A stretch of DNA of 64,000 nucleotides from Thunnus maccoyii (lineage: Eukaryota > Chordata > Actinopteri > Scombriformes > Scombridae). Below the pieces are notes generated by a model, which was given only the letters and a program-made list of their open reading frames with translations, made no database searches and was not told the origin of the DNA. Position 1 is the stretch's first letter; each line of letters begins with the position of its first letter. The DNA lies in NCBI RefSeq assembly GCF_910596095.1, contig NC_056546.1, positions 6,819,425 to 6,883,424 of the forward strand. The letters are read 5' to 3'. This document shows positions 43,325 through 56,162 of this stretch, one piece after another. Both the position numbers and the translations under genes were made by a program.

Positions 43325-45446
43325 GTCTAATATATTCTGTGCAGTATATAAATGCAACCAGTTTGACCAAAAACTGAAAGATTCAAGGATTCAGTGTCTC
43401 CCTCTAAATGTTATTCTATAGGAACAATAGTATTTAGAAAATCATAAGATACTAAAATCTGCAGTGAAACACAGACTAATAATTATCTGATCAGGTTATG
43501 TGAGCAGATTTTACAAACTGTCTCTGTGATGCTGTTGAGTAAAAAAACCTTATATCTGTTAAATCAGCTGTGGCCACTAAATCATATGATCAATATACTG
43601 ACCTAACCGTAATACAGATTGACCCACATATAAGGTCTTAATAACAATAAGCTGTTTACATGCATCTTTTATGTGACTGTCCTATTTCCCCCAACATAGA
43701 CTATGATGGGAAAAAAGCCCGTAAAGCATCACAGAGAATAAGCTTGTGAGAGCAGAGCATAAACTGGACAACATGTACAGTACACATGCATCAGTGTCTG
43801 AGCTGAAACCTGCTGTACTTTATATGGAGACTGTGAATGTGTATGATGTTTGCATGTGCCCACATTGAAGTAGAGCACTAAAGAGTGATATTAAGGGGAA
43901 GCTGGAGTACATAGAAACTACCTGCGCTGCATGTTTTAATAGAGTCACATTTCAATCAGTGACACCTCGGCGAGGATTAATAGCTATAGGAAAAACTATG
44001 ATCTGCCTTCACTGGTTAAAAGAAATCTCAGTTTACCAGTTTAACAGTTACCACCTGCCAGTTAGTGCCCCACTCAGTCTCACATCGAGACTTCTTACAC
44101 ATGTTAACAATGTTTAGACTTCATGGTAGATTAACAATTTAATCCAAAACTTTGTCAGGACAAATGGAGAGCAGGAGGAAAAGGTCTGGAGATGACAGAA
44201 AATTAAAAACAAACTGGGCCACACAGTTATGAAATCATCACAAACTTTAAAACACAGACTAAGTTTTACAACTATGATAAAATGTGTGCTCATAGTTTGT
44301 GCCTTTTCTTTTGAGTAAATCAACAAATCAATTCCTGTTAAATATCAAAATCCAGATAAATGCTCTTCACTAGTCAACAGAACCTCAAATCTGTTTACTT
44401 AACATGACAATCAACCCAAGACCCCAAAAGCATTCATTTTATGATATGGAGCAGAGAAAAGTAGGAAGTTATTTGCATTTGTGAACCAGCAGCTGTCTGC
44501 TGATCACTTAATCTAATAATAGTTTAAATGACTATTGTTTCAGAACTATTGCAGCTCATACTTCTAACCATGGTTATTAGGGTAAAGTTTTGGCTACATA
44601 AGACAAATTTCAGCTGAACAGGAAAACGTCACTCACAGCGGTGAACCTCTGTGCAAAAGTTGCCATTTGAAGTCAAGCTGGCAGAGTTAAAGATTTAAAG
44701 CCGAATGCACACGTGCATGTTTCCACTGTGCTGACAACTGCAGATGTTTCTATTTGGCCTCCTCCATGTTTGAGACCTCTGCAGCAGATACATGTATTTC
44801 AGGGTATTTGATTACATGTAAAAAAAAAATAAAAAAAAAAATTATGCTGAACTTATGAAAGTTCAGCATTACATGCGGAACTGGAAGGGTAGGGGTTGCA
44901 AGAGGTGGTTGAGAGTAAACACTGTCACAACTTATTTCAGTCTATGGTGTAATTTTTTTCAAATATGGCTGACTAGCTTTCACGGTTTTAAATCAGGATA
45001 CAAAGACAATCACATTTCCTGCAGCAGTTACGTTATGACACTGACACCGCTGCAGATGTAAGGCCGGCAGATGAGATCAGGCAGGAAGACAGGAGCCGGT
45101 CTGGGTTTCGTAGGTGTTGCAAGTGAGAGGGGTGTGGGGGGTGTGGGGGGGTTGTGATGGAAAGCCCCCTCCTTGATAGGGTGGCTGACAGTTCAAAATA
45201 TCCAAAAAACTCTAATTACTGGAAGCAAGCAAACCGAATGTTCTTATGAGCTGACTTTCAGTCGGTGAGAGATTTACAGATGATACTGAAGCAGCTGGAA
45301 GTGAACACAGAAAAGACATCGACTTCCGTCATCAGAAACAGGCCTGTGTGTTGAAATTTAAAATGCGCTACACAACTTCCCTTTCCCTAGCTCTTACTCA
45401 CACATGCAGCCTAATATTAGCTAAGCATTCACAATGGCTCCTTTGA

Positions 45447-45567
45447 CAGACAGAGAGAGAGAGAGAGAGAGGGAGAGAGGGAGAGAGGGAGGGAGAAAAG
45501 ACGGATTGAAGTAGAGAGGGAGATATGAGGGATTCAGGGTGGAGATCCTTTGAAGACACACCGTCAG

Positions 45568-45600
<33 letters not shown>
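45447..45600. repeat. (GA)n and (CA)n microsatellites
   Basis: A GA-rich tract at about 45447-45495 is followed after about 75 bp by a (CA)n tract at about 45571-45599. They give rise to spurious serine/leucine- and valine/cysteine-rich frames. Confidence 0.8.
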
Positions 45601-45604
<4 letters not shown>

Positions 45605-46633
45605 AGAATAAGGCTCACATATGTTTCAGTTTACAAATGGCCATAAAAAAAGGCTTCTTCATCCTGCCTCTGAACCTCCTGCGCTCCACGACCTCATTAG
45701 AGTTACTGCACTCACATACATGCATGCATAGTTGCACACAATTTATAATCGCAATACAGCAGTGGTTTTTTTTTTCACCCTGGTCTACAAAACCTGTCCT
45801 TTCTTTAACACCACAAACGGATAAACTCAGCAAATATATTCTGATACTTGTGTATGAAAATGAAAATTAGATTTATCTCACATACTGTGTTCACTTTGGA
45901 AGCTGTTTAAAAAGGGACATAATGCAGTTTTGGTGTGTTGTTATGTGACAAGAGACAGTTTTTGTGTCCATAGCAGACAATAAAAGGCAAAATTATCACA
46001 ACCATATTTCATTTGGCTTCAACTTCTGCTGTTTTCTGCTGCTCCACCGGGTTAGAAAACACCCAGTTTTGTGCAAATGTGGGTTAAGATTTGTGTAATT
46101 GTGACTATGAAATCCGATCAAAGTCAGCAATTGAAGCTTAATTAGATTAGATAATTTAAAGTAAGTAAAACGTTTAAGACATTTTTTGGGCATCGCTTAA
46201 AAGAGGTTGTGGTTCGATGCAGGAACATGTGGTTTTAACAAGGGTGATGGTGGGCGGAAGTATGATATATCATCAAGTTGAAACCTACCATCACTTCTCA
46301 CTTAACCTCACCCAAGCTCTCAGACGGCTCGGTAGTAAACGCCAAGGTTTCAGGTAACAATTAAGACAAATCAAACACACTTAGCAACATCCAAATATAG
46401 TACATTTACATTCCTGTCTCCACTGGAATCATCAGGGAAAATTTATAGAGCTGCTACTCAAAAAAAAAAAGAAAAAAAGATCAAAATCTGAGTCGATTTT
46501 GAAAGTGAGCTAAGGGAAAAGGTAATCTGAGAAGTTTTCAGCGCAGCCCAGGCTAGTAATAAATGTGTTGGCAGTGCAGGAACAGTGCTGAGTGGCTAAG
46601 CTAACATCCTGTGGTGCGTTCACATGCACTTGC

Positions 46634-46683
46634 TCACACACACACACACACACACACATAGACACACACACACACACACACAC
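46634..46683. repeat. (CA)n microsatellite
   Basis: A CA dinucleotide tract with one TAG interruption at about 46658-46662. Confidence 0.85.
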
Positions 46684-48218
46684 TGCAACCAAATCGGGCA
46701 ACAGATGTGGTTCTGCTGCTGGTGTTTTAGACTCTTTAGATTACTCAGCAGGACGTTCTTCAAATTAAGAATTAAACGCTGAATACGTTTCATAACGGAA
46801 ATGTTCACGAATGAATGTTCCTCTGTTGAAAGGCTCTTGTGTGTTTGTCTTTTTATTTGAGGGACATCGATTTAGCAAGGATTCTTTGTGTGTGTGTGTG
46901 TGTGCCTGATACATGTGATATGAAACCAGATGTTACTTAAGTAGATTTAAATATGCCTCTGAAAAAGTTACTAAACTTCAAGCTCTGGTGGAACAAATCA
47001 CAGAGCGACATGAAACAACATCATCATCAAAACAGTTGTTTTTTTGCTGGTTTTCCTCAATGGCATAAACGACTTCCTAAAAATAACAAAACAATGCCAT
47101 TTCCTTCACTTGGTGCAAAAAAACTGATGATGTTTACAGCTGAAAAACCTTATTTCACCTCCAGTTATTCTGAGTAATCAAAATGCAATTAGCAGATATT
47201 CTAGATTCCACTTCTATTAATATAAGGTGACATACCAAATATGATAAAGCTATATACATTAACTGCATATATTATAAAAGCACTCTGATGAACCAAATCA
47301 ATGTCAAACGAGGACTAATCAGCTCAAATATCTCCTATGTATAGATACTGATTGGTAATGACATACCTTCATGCTCTGCAGTACATCTGCACAGACACAT
47401 AATCAGACAATCAAAAGGCATCAAATGCAATAAAAAGGACCTTCTAGTCTGTGTATCAGCTCTTATTGGACAAATACACTGATGACAAAATGAAAGCCAT
47501 TTGGAACAATGAGCTTGACCCCTGACATCACTGCGGTTAGCCATGAACTGATCAAATGTCACGTTACCATCATCATATTTTTAGCTTGACAGACACATTC
47601 ACAAGGTGTCTCTGAACCAGGCGACGTCTGCCTGCTCTGTAACGTAGAGGATATAATGCTTGAAGAGGCAAAGCTATATTCTGCTCACTCGCCGTATAAC
47701 AGGGTCTGATTCAGAGATAGTTTACTGAAGCTGGTTTGAGCAAATTTCATCTCCTGTGCCATTCTCAGATCATACTCCTGTCATGTGGGTTAGCATTTTA
47801 AAAATACTGCCATGACTGAGTTAAACTGTGCCTGGCTCACTCCTCTGCTGTCTTACACCAGATACAAATCCTTGTGTTCAATGACTAATTTTTTTGTTGC
47901 TGACTTGTATTACTATTTTTGTATTATTGCTAACACACAGGAAACACATTCTGAGAGACACTTGGCTTTAAAACAGGACTAGTACGCTGATGTCCTCTGC
48001 TAAACTGCGGAGAAACCGACATTATCAGAAGTCTTTTTAACAGAGATTCTCTTCATAATCACAACAGGCAATAAATAACTATAAAAAGTGGTCCGTAAAC
48101 TAGAGACAGGCTTCAGACCTACTCAAGCCTTTTCCTTTGACTTTTATCACCAAAAGAAAACACCCCGAAACCTTTTTTTTTTTACATCTACAAAGTTGTG
48201 AAAAATAAGACTACTTAC

Positions 48219-48582
48219 TCAATCTGTGTCCATAGAAGAATCAGCAGTATGTTCAGAAGACAGTAGAAGAAGCACCTCAGTTCATTCCTCATAAAAATGC
48301 AAAACGTGAACAGCAGCCACATACAGCTGAAAACAGAAAAAAGCGGAAGATTAGCAGCATCTAAAAAACTTTTAAAAAAACCATTGTGCACCGAGCAGAA
48401 CTTCTTGATTCCTCTTCCTCTAAACTCACATTACACATTCAGAGAAGTCCCTCCTCTTCACAGACATACAAAAACCTTATATACAGCACACAGCACTTCC
48501 TCTTTTTCAGTTCCCTACCTGGGGGAGGGAGGAGGGAGGGGGTGGCGGCGGCGTGCGCTGGGGTTCCCACTGGAGTTTAGGT
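48219..48582 (-). other. Possible pair of small exons of unknown affiliation
   Basis: On the minus strand, 48582-48519 is bounded by TTTTAG and GTAGGG and is strikingly GC- and proline-codon-rich (one frame reads PKLQWEPQRTPPPPPSSLPQ). The stretch 48326-48219 is bounded by a good acceptor (CTGTTTTCAG) and a good donor (GTAAGT). The second piece has an open frame with a hydrophobic stretch, but the frames of the two pieces do not join into a long product. They may be alternative 5' UTR exons of WIPF1, exons of an unannotated transcript, or chance. Confidence 0.25.
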
Positions 48583-48814
48583 CTAAAATAAAGTCTGCAA
48601 CAAGGTTATGAAAACTAAGTAAATATAAATCCACCATATTTCGGTCTTCTAGGTAGTCCAACAAAATGCATTGAGCTTGCATATATCTACAAGGCTGCAC
48701 AATCCCCTAAAATAAGTTTAATAACAGAAAATGTTTAAAAATAGACTCATTTGGTCTCATTTGGTGCTAGATTCATGAAATCAAACCACTGAAAAAAACA
48801 AAATACATTGTAAA

Positions 48815-48960
48815 TTCAATTTAAAGTGGAAATATTCTGCACATTTCTAGGTCTGTATTTATATTCTGGGTCTCTACTGGAATATCTTTCTATGATTTAC
48901 AGTTTTTAAAACTCCTAATTTAACTCATACTGACCTTATTGTGATTATTATCTGATTTTT
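48815..48960. mobile_element. MITE-B fragment
   Basis: This decayed fragment matches MITE-B: ATTTCTAGGTCTGTATTTATATTCT, CTCTACTGGAATATCTTTCTATGATTTACAG and AACTCATACTGACC. The termini are lost or eroded. Confidence 0.55.
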
Positions 48961-49109
48961 TCATATCACACCACAATGTAAAGATGTTTCATCATCTAGT
49001 CAGTGACACAGCTGATGATTGATCAATGCTGTGATTCCTGTGTTTATCCTGGGAGAAGATGGAGAGAAAGAGGAACCCATGACATCAAAAAGACCAGACG
49101 TGGCTTGCT

Positions 49110-49335
49110 GTTTTTTTTTTTTTTTCCCCACACCAAAGTCTCATGAGAAACAGTGTGTATGGTTGGGTCATAAGTTTGACTGTCTGTGAAAACACATTGA
49201 CGACCGCAATGGAGAGGTAAAGGACGACTGGGAAGAAGTTGAAGCAAATACTGAAGAAGATGAGAAGAATACAAATGAGGATATGAGTCGTGGAGGAAAT
49301 GAGGGAATAGATTAAGAGGGAGATGAGGCAAACCT
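49110..49335. repeat. Interspersed repeat, first copy (pair with 51700-51890)
   Basis: The stretch shares with 51700-51890 the strings CATGAGAAACAGTG, TTGGGTCATAAGTTTGA, GACGACCGCAA and GAATACAAATGAGGATATGAG, followed by GGAGGAAATGAGGGAATAGATTA. The family is not recognised. The open frame across it on the minus strand shows no domain. Confidence 0.6.
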
Positions 49336-50394
49336 GGAAAAGGCAAATTGGTGTGTGCTATTGTGTGCTCCATAAAATTCTCTGATTGCCTATTTCTTCT
49401 GTTGTGACTATGCTGCAAATTCTTAGGGAAATTGTATTTTTCCGTCTCTCGCTGCCGTCCTTTCAACAAGACTGGGCTCTGTCTGCTTGCAATTAATCCA
49501 CCTCAGAAAGAGGATTTTCTCAAACTGCATTCTGAAATATATTAAGACACCCAGAAATCTTTCACACATCACATGTTAAAAAAGGAGCCTTTGCTTATGT
49601 TTTTCCTGTTAGAAAATGAAGTACAGCTTCAACTGAATGAACTGAAAGTGAATTGATCCCAGTGCTTGGTGCTGCTGGATAGATCCCCTGCCAGAAGAAA
49701 ACGGGTTAGCATAGCTCCACAGCAGCCACTTCCTGTGCTCTCAGTGTCACACTTCCTGCCTCGCAACATAGTCTGCCAACCCACCATCGGCTGCATTTCA
49801 AATACTCTCCCTCTTGTCTCTTCTTTCCAGCCAACTACAGCACCAGAGCTGCGTCTTAAAGAGACACCTTGGCTTTCTCCCATGTACTCAGCTGTTTTTC
49901 TTTACCAGGGACCAGTCTTCAGTGAGGGGGAAAATGTGTCTGAGCTGATACTTCAGTTAACCATGAAAAAGGCCAGTCTTCCCCACAGAGGCTATTGCAA
50001 TCGGCTAATACTGCAAGAAAAAACGCTTACACTATTAAAAAAAAACTGCAAGTTAAATGAAAAATCAGCACATAGGCTTATCTATCCAAAACAAATGTGC
50101 AACAGGAACTCAATGTGACTCCACATGTAAAGCTACAGAGTCTTTTCTACTAATGCAGACACTGGAAGTGAACTGATACTGGTAAAATGACTGAGAATGA
50201 AACAAACATGCTAAAACTAAAAATAGCTCTACATTCCCATAAAAGGTAATTTCTCATAAATCTGAAAACTGTCCTCAATCAGCGTTCTGCGACCTCACAT
50301 GCTTCCAATTCTATTTTTTAACCTGGTTTCATTTTGTTGGTGGACAAAGTAACATAAACATTTACATTGCAATACAATGCCCTGCAGTAAGCAA

Positions 50395-51450
50395 GCATAA
50401 CTTTATTTATATAGCACATTTCATTCCAGGTGGAAGCACAATGTGTTCACTGAGCGTGAGCTACCACAGAATTAGCAGTCACAAAAACTATGTGTGTACA
50501 CGTTAAAGGTTCAGTGTGTAGAATTTAGTGGCGTCTGTTGGAACAGATTTGGCAGAAATGGAATATAATATTCATAAGTATGTTATAATTAGTGTATAAT
50601 CACCTGAAAATAAGAATTGTTGTATTTTCGTTACCTTAGAATGAGCCCTTTATATCTACAGAGGGAGCGGGTCCCCTTCCATGGACGCCGCCATGTTGCA
50701 CCACCATGTTTCTACAGTAGCTCAGAATGGACAAACCAAACACTGGCTCTAGAGAGGGCCATGGGTTCATGTTTTTTGCGAGTTTCGCGGCCACCGTAGT
50801 TCTCCTACAAGCCTGGAAGGGGACCTGTAACCTCACCACTAGATGCCACTAAATCCTACACACTGCACCTTTAAAACATTAGACATAAGTAAACACAATT
50901 AAAACAAACACATAAATGATACACGTCAGTTAAAAACCATTGAAAAGAGTAGGAATAAAATAAAAATAATTAAGACCAGGAAATGCGCAGCTAAAAAGGA
51001 ATGTTTTCAGTTAGTTTTAAGAGACAATAGCGTTGGAGCACACCTAACATGATTGGGCAGGATGTTCCAACGGCTTGGAGCATGAAAGCTAAAAGCAGTT
51101 TCACCAATTTTCGTGGAAACCTGAGGAATAATCAGAGAGCCTGCTCCAAATGACCTGAGGGACCTAGCTGGCTCATAGCTCACAAGCATGTCAGAGAGAT
51201 ATTTGGGTGCCAGATCATGTAAGGCCCTAAAACCGAGTGTTAAAATTTCAAAATCAGTTCTAAAATCTAGTGGAAGCCATTGTATAAATCATACCAATAC
51301 AATAATGATCGAACATCTGGCAACACTGAGTCTGGCCGACTGGAAACAAAATCGTGGACGAGTTTTCCAGCGTCCTCCTGGGATAAAAAGCTCCTTATCT
51401 TCGTGATAATTCTAAAATGATCAAATCTGGTTATAATTATGCTGCTAATG
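50395..51450 (-). mobile_element. Non-LTR retrotransposon tail fragment, split by MITE-C
   Basis: The minus strand at 51007-51189 encodes ARSLRSFGAGSLIIPQV, then ETAFSFHAPSRWNILPNHVR. This pattern (SLRS-GAG-L-VPR ... AF---AP--WN-LP) is the C-terminal tail of many fish LINE open reading frames. The part at 50395-50430 has the common TTTATTTATATAGCACATTTC motif. No reverse-transcriptase catalytic motif is present. MITE-C (50507-50870) is inserted within it. Borders are approximate. Confidence 0.5.
50507..50870. mobile_element. MITE-C, complete copy (364 bp)
   Basis: The termini are AGGTTCAGTGTGTAGAATTT and its counterpart AAATCCTACACACTGCACCT, flanked by TTAA on both sides (50503-50506 and 50871-50874). 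The inverted ends extend over about 28 bp (to GTGGC / GCCAC). The interior contains a CCATGGACGCCGCCATGTTG block. No coding capacity. It is the third family in this window with a TTAA target. Confidence 0.85.
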
Positions 51451-51699
51451 TGGCTCTGGAAAAGTCGATAAGTAGCAATTTGGTGGGAAACTGTTTCCCT
51501 TTTTGTTCCATTTTGTTGTTATTGAACTCAAGTCAATTTTAAGATTGTTGATACAGAGATCGATTACGCCGTCGTCAGTGTCTTTGATACTTTTTTCTTT
51601 TTGCTGAAAAGCAGTTTTCTAGTTTTGGTATATGCCGTCATGATTTCTGAGGTGTTTTCCTGTATTACATTATCACATTGCAGTAATTGTGAGTGTCCC

Positions 51700-51890
51700 A
51701 TCTGCAATTTTCACACCAAATTCACATGAGAAACAGTGACCAGTTGGGTCATAAGTTTGATTGTGCATGTAAATATACGCACACTGACGACCGCAACAGA
51801 GAGGTATTGAATAAGAAGAGAATACAAATGAGGATATGAGTCGCGGAGGAAATGAGGGAATAGATTAGAGGAAGATGAGGCAATGCAGCA
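51700..51890. repeat. Interspersed repeat, second copy (pair with 49110-49335)
   Basis: This copy lacks the middle part (a GGACGACTGGGAAGAAGTTGA-type block) present in the first copy. It abuts the hAT element that follows from about 51920. Confidence 0.6.
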
Positions 51891-52144
51891 GTAAATTCCA
51901 ATAGCATTTATTGGAACATCTGTAGGGTACTTACAAGTACTTACATTTGGGTACTTCCCCATACCGAGTACTGGTATGAGTACTCAGTATCGAGTATTTA
52001 GTAATTCCATTACAAGTCTAACAATGACATGTTTTATTTTCATCACTTTCTGAATGTAACAAATTAAATATACAACATGAAGCCGTTGCTGACATTTTAA
52101 CCTTCCTGAACAAAAATGGCACTGCCACACATTTTATTTAAACG

Positions 52145-52937
52145 TTACCTGTAACATTCAGTGGTTTCAGTATCACACGACATACAACTGTAGCAGATCA
52201 ACTGAAATGATATGTGATGTTCGTGCTGTCTGTGAGGAATAAGCCTGTTTCGAAAAGGTGAGAGGCAGGTTCTTTCTGATAAAAAGAAGCTTCTCTGCAT
52301 TATCAGCTGTGAGCCTGTTTCTGTTTTCATCTACAATATGTGACACTGAGCTGAACAGCCTTTCACTTTCCACATTACTACATGGCGCCTAAAGGTATCT
52401 GCATGACATTTGGGTCAGACTGTGAAACCGCACTTTGTTAACCCCCTAGTACTGCAGTGGTTCGTCTTCTTGAGAAGTTGTGGTCTCTCCAAAAGGTCTC
52501 TAACCGTCTGTAACTGAATGGCAGCACCCACTGGTGTACTACTCAGTGATGTTGATGCTTGCTCATCTGATATCTCATCAAACAAATCTGAGCCTTGCGT
52601 TGCCTTCTGGCAGGTGGTTCTCCCAGATCCTCCTGCATGTCTGCCTCTCCTCCAGACACCTTCTGCAGCTCCAGCATCACCATCTCTTTGGCCTCTGTAG
52701 CAGTGTTGATGTTTGAGAAAAAACATCATTATATCTAAAACAGAGAAAATAATATTTTAGCTGGTAACAGACAAGCTAGTCTGAAATTGTCAGAATAAAT
52801 GTCAGTATATTGCATTCAAATCACTTAATAAATTGATATGTGAAAGTTAAATGGTAAAAAGTTTGAGGTTGGTTATAATGACAAAGTTCTGTTTTCATCA
52901 TTCTCTCTCTCTTTCTCATATGCTCAGCAAACAGAAA

Positions 52938-53031
<94 letters not shown>

Positions 53032-54527
53032 CAATTTTGGCGACATTACATGGACTTGTAATCATTTCCTGAAGACTTACCCTAACCCCAACCATAGCCA
53101 CTACTTGTATAACCCTAACCCTTGTCTAATCATTAACCAAACCCTAACTTTAACCACTGACCCAAAAATCAGCGTTTTACCAATTGGGGACAGAGCTTTT
53201 GTCCCCAGTTGGACAAGCCGTCCCTCAATTAACTGCTCTTTAGTCTGAAATTTATCTCCAAAAGTAGCCTATGTAACACATACACACACACACACACACT
53301 TTACCTCGGATCAAGTACAGTTGCAATGCAGTGGCGTCCATATCAGAGAAGCGTCTCTTGACGGTTGCAGCTCAGGTTCCCTTCATTGTTTTGATGCCAT
53401 GGTCTGTTGCTTTGGTCAAAAGTCTATGAAGCACAGTCACAGCAGTAATCACATTTGATGCCAAAGCATCAGAGGAGCTCACTTTCCGGGTTAACTCAAA
53501 CGGAGCCAAAAACATTTGAGAGTCCAGTGGTGAGCGGTGAGATTGTCAGGGAGCTCATATTCGGACCCAAATATTCCCAGAGCCCGCTTCTGCTCGATGA
53601 GAGGCTGCAGCATGTAGTACTTGCTGTCCCAGCTGGTCTTCATCTCGCTGGCGTCTTCTTAGCTGGTTAGCTGGTTGAGCTGCTCCTGAACGTCTTCCAG
53701 GAGGGAGTAGGCTAAGGAGGAACGTTTAAAATGTCCAACTATTTTACAACCGACTGCCACCACATCAGCTACACCTCTCTGAGCCAAAAGACCCTTGTTA
53801 ACAGCCAGCTGGAGTGTGTGAGTGACGCGGCAGGCTAGGGAGTCCAGCATCATTCATGGATGCCTTGATCGTGTTTTTGGCGTCATCCCGGAGCACAACA
53901 TGAACAAAACTTTTCAGAACCCCCCACGTCTGAAGCATATCATCAAACGAACCTGCGATGACTTGGCTAATGTGCGAACCCCGAAACTGCTTTGCTTGTA
54001 GAACGACTCTCAGGGGAGTAAAATCCTCATCAATCCACTGCGCAGTCAAACTGATGAGAGACACCGGGCTGACACTGACAGTCCAAATATTAATGGTGAT
54101 GTGCTTTTTCATAATATCGTGCAGCTTTGGTAATACGGTTTCTGTGATGTGGTGACAGCTGGGAATCTCATACCTCAGCTCCAGTAAACTGAGAAGACAG
54201 CTGACAACGGCTGGTCATCAAGAGCAATGTACTGGATAAAAGCTTCTGTTACTTTTACCGCCCATGGGTCGTCTCTGGACATTTTCTCTCGCTTCTCCAG
54301 CGTTTGCTGCAAAGTTGGTTGTCATTGTTTCCTGCTGCTAGCATTAGCAAACTCCTTGAACTTGGTGTTGTGTTGGTTCTTTAGATGTTTTATCGAATTG
54401 CTTGTGTTAAAGGAGCTATTTTTCACCCCTCCTCTTGATAATTTCGCAGAGCATAGTTTGCAGTCTGCTCTGCTTTTTGTCATCATCGCTTATCCTAAAA
54501 TATCTCCAAACTGCTGACATTGCTTCT
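52145..54527 (-). pseudogene. hAT (ZBED-like) transposase pseudogene
   Basis: Pieces in transcript order: a truncated N-terminus near 54527-54420 (MSAVWRYFRIS..., possibly a degenerate BED finger, soon stopped). A catalytic-core piece follows at about 54112-53798 (SLTAQWIDEDFTPLRVVLQA; FRGSHISQVIAGSFDDMLQ; VHVVLRDDAKN). A frameshifted continuation lies at 53853-53659 (HTLQLAVNKGLLAQRGVADV; KIVGHFKRSSLAYSLLEDVQ). An 'ATVLDPR'-like piece sits near 53320, directly before the satellite insertion. The C-terminal hAT dimerisation domain is at about 52373-52173 (ESERLFSSVSHIVDENRNRL). Multiple stops and frameshifts make it dead. Confidence 0.8.
52939..53302. repeat. (CA)n - CCCTAA-type satellite - (CA)n block
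   Basis: A (CA) tract of about 90 bp (52939-53028) is followed by about 200 bp rich in TAACCCTAACC-like strings, including ACTTACCCTAACCCCAACC and TATAACCCTAACCC. A second short (CA)n follows at about 53280-53300. The block sits inside the transposase pseudogene. A similar block in the other orientation is at about 11450-11640. Confidence 0.8.
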
Positions 54528-55808
54528 CCTCCGCCTACTTGCTCAACTGATGAGAGGTTCATGTCACGTTGCTGTCAAATGGTAGCGGGTGCAGTTGTAT
54601 CTGAATAGTTTAACAATTACAAGTACGTGAGCACAGTATTGGACCGATACCCGATACTGGTATCAGTGCATCCCTAAATATTTGTGAGTCACATTAAACT
54701 GAATACCAATTATTAAGTCAGCAACAGTTCAACATTTTCACTTTATGGCTGAAAGTTAGATGAGACGATTGATACCACTCTGCATCACCAGTCATGCATG
54801 AGTTTTCAGGGCAACAAAAGGAAACTAGCAGAGGTATAAAGGGGCCAGAAGGTTGCTGATAAAATGCTAATGCATCAGTTGCAAACACTGCGTCATTATG
54901 CATCGTGGGAAGGGAAAAATATCAAAAATAAGTTGAGGTTAATAAGTTGAATCAATGCCTTTGACAATTTCAACAAAAAAATGAACATTAAAACCTTCAC
55001 TCAACTGTTGTTTCATATTATAATGTTTTTGTACTTCCTGTACATTCCTCAAGATCATAATATCATCACTGCAACTCAGTCCTTTTCAAATGTTTCCACA
55101 GTCACAGCCAAACTACAGTCTGGTTGGCAAAATGAGCCAGGTTATGTCTAAGTATTTTTTATATTTCCCCTTGTCACTCCTCGACATCTGCACCAGCTAC
55201 GCATAAGTCCTGCGTCTCACTACACGGCCTGAAGTAATGTCATCAGGGTCATTAAGTGTTTCTCCATGTTTACTCATCTAACCACAGAACCTGAAATGTG
55301 GTAGTCGCTAATGCAGTTCCAAAGAGCAAACACAGTCAGGAGATTCATTAGCATAAACAACTACAGAAGGTCAATGAAGACTGAAGAGAAGAGAGGAGAA
55401 ATGACATGCCTCCCATCCTGTATGTCACAGTCACATGAATATTAGTGCAGCTCGCCTGCAGGCTACTCAGTCACTTTAGATGCTTTGTGATCACACATCA
55501 CACCACAAATGACTCATATATTGTAGGCCAAGATGAAGAAGAATGTCATTCAAAAGCCTCCACTGTGTGATAACTAACTGTGAAATATAAAACTGACTAA
55601 GTGTTATACAGTTTTCATGACAACCTCTGATTTGACTCACTGAGAATTTTCTCTGGCAAACTAGAAACTTTTAACTTTATTTGTTTTACTCCAATTCACT
55701 TGTGAAAAAAAAGATATCATAATTTAAAAAAATGAGATAAAAAGATCAACATATAGCTTTGAATCTAAGATTAGCAACACACATTATTTCAGTGATTATA
55801 TTTTTGTA

Positions 55809-56162
55809 AAGCTATAACATGGTCGATTATTTTCTCGATTAATCAATTGGTTGTTTGGAAAAGTTGATCACTGTCTCCCAAACCCCGAGATAACATCCTC
55901 AAATGTCTTCTGTGGTCCTGATCAACAGTCCACAACTCAAAGATCTTCAGTTTACTATCACAGAAGACTAAAGAAACCAGTAAATATTCACATTTGAGAA
56001 GGTGGAATCAGATAAAACAAGCAAATTGAAGACATCTAAGAAACTATGAAAGCCATTTTTTCACTATTTTTTAACATTCATTGACTAGATGATTAATTGA
56101 CTAACTGAGAAAATAACCAGCAGATTAATCAATGATAAAAACAACCAATAGTTGCAGCTCTA
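55809..56162. mobile_element. hAT-type MITE copy
   Basis: The copy starts near AAGCTATAACATGGTCGATTATTT and ends AATAGTTGCAGCTCTA. Shared strings are CTCGATTAATCAATTGGTTG, GTCCACAACTCAAAGAT and CACATTTGAGAAGGTGGAATCAG. The left terminus has drifted. Confidence 0.65.

Larger units (their letters stand above)
51920..54675 (-). mobile_element. hAT transposon, ZBED-type, defective
   Basis: The right end (54606-54675) read inward is AGGGATGCACTGATACCAGT followed by ATCGGGTATCGGTCC-type repeats. The left end around 51925-52015 has matching GTACTT and GAGTACTGGTATGAG-type repeats but is more decayed. The minus strand encodes a broken ZBED/hAT transposase (see the pseudogene entry). A (CA)n-satellite block (52939-53302) interrupts the coding region. 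Confidence 0.75.

Noticed and set aside
49044-49469. 141-codon minus-strand frame
   Set aside because: It runs across a repeat that also occurs at 51700-51890 with an indel breaking the frame, and shows no domain.
49629-50118. Open frames on both strands (84 and 150 codons)
   Set aside because: No similarity, no splice partners, and overlapping frames on opposite strands of equal quality; chance in a repeat-rich region is more likely.
52821-53101. Cys-Val and Thr-His repeat frames in the (CA)n tract
   Set aside because: Pure translation of a dinucleotide repeat; the same applies at 13524-13718, 25508-25793, 27140-27559 and 45398-45618.
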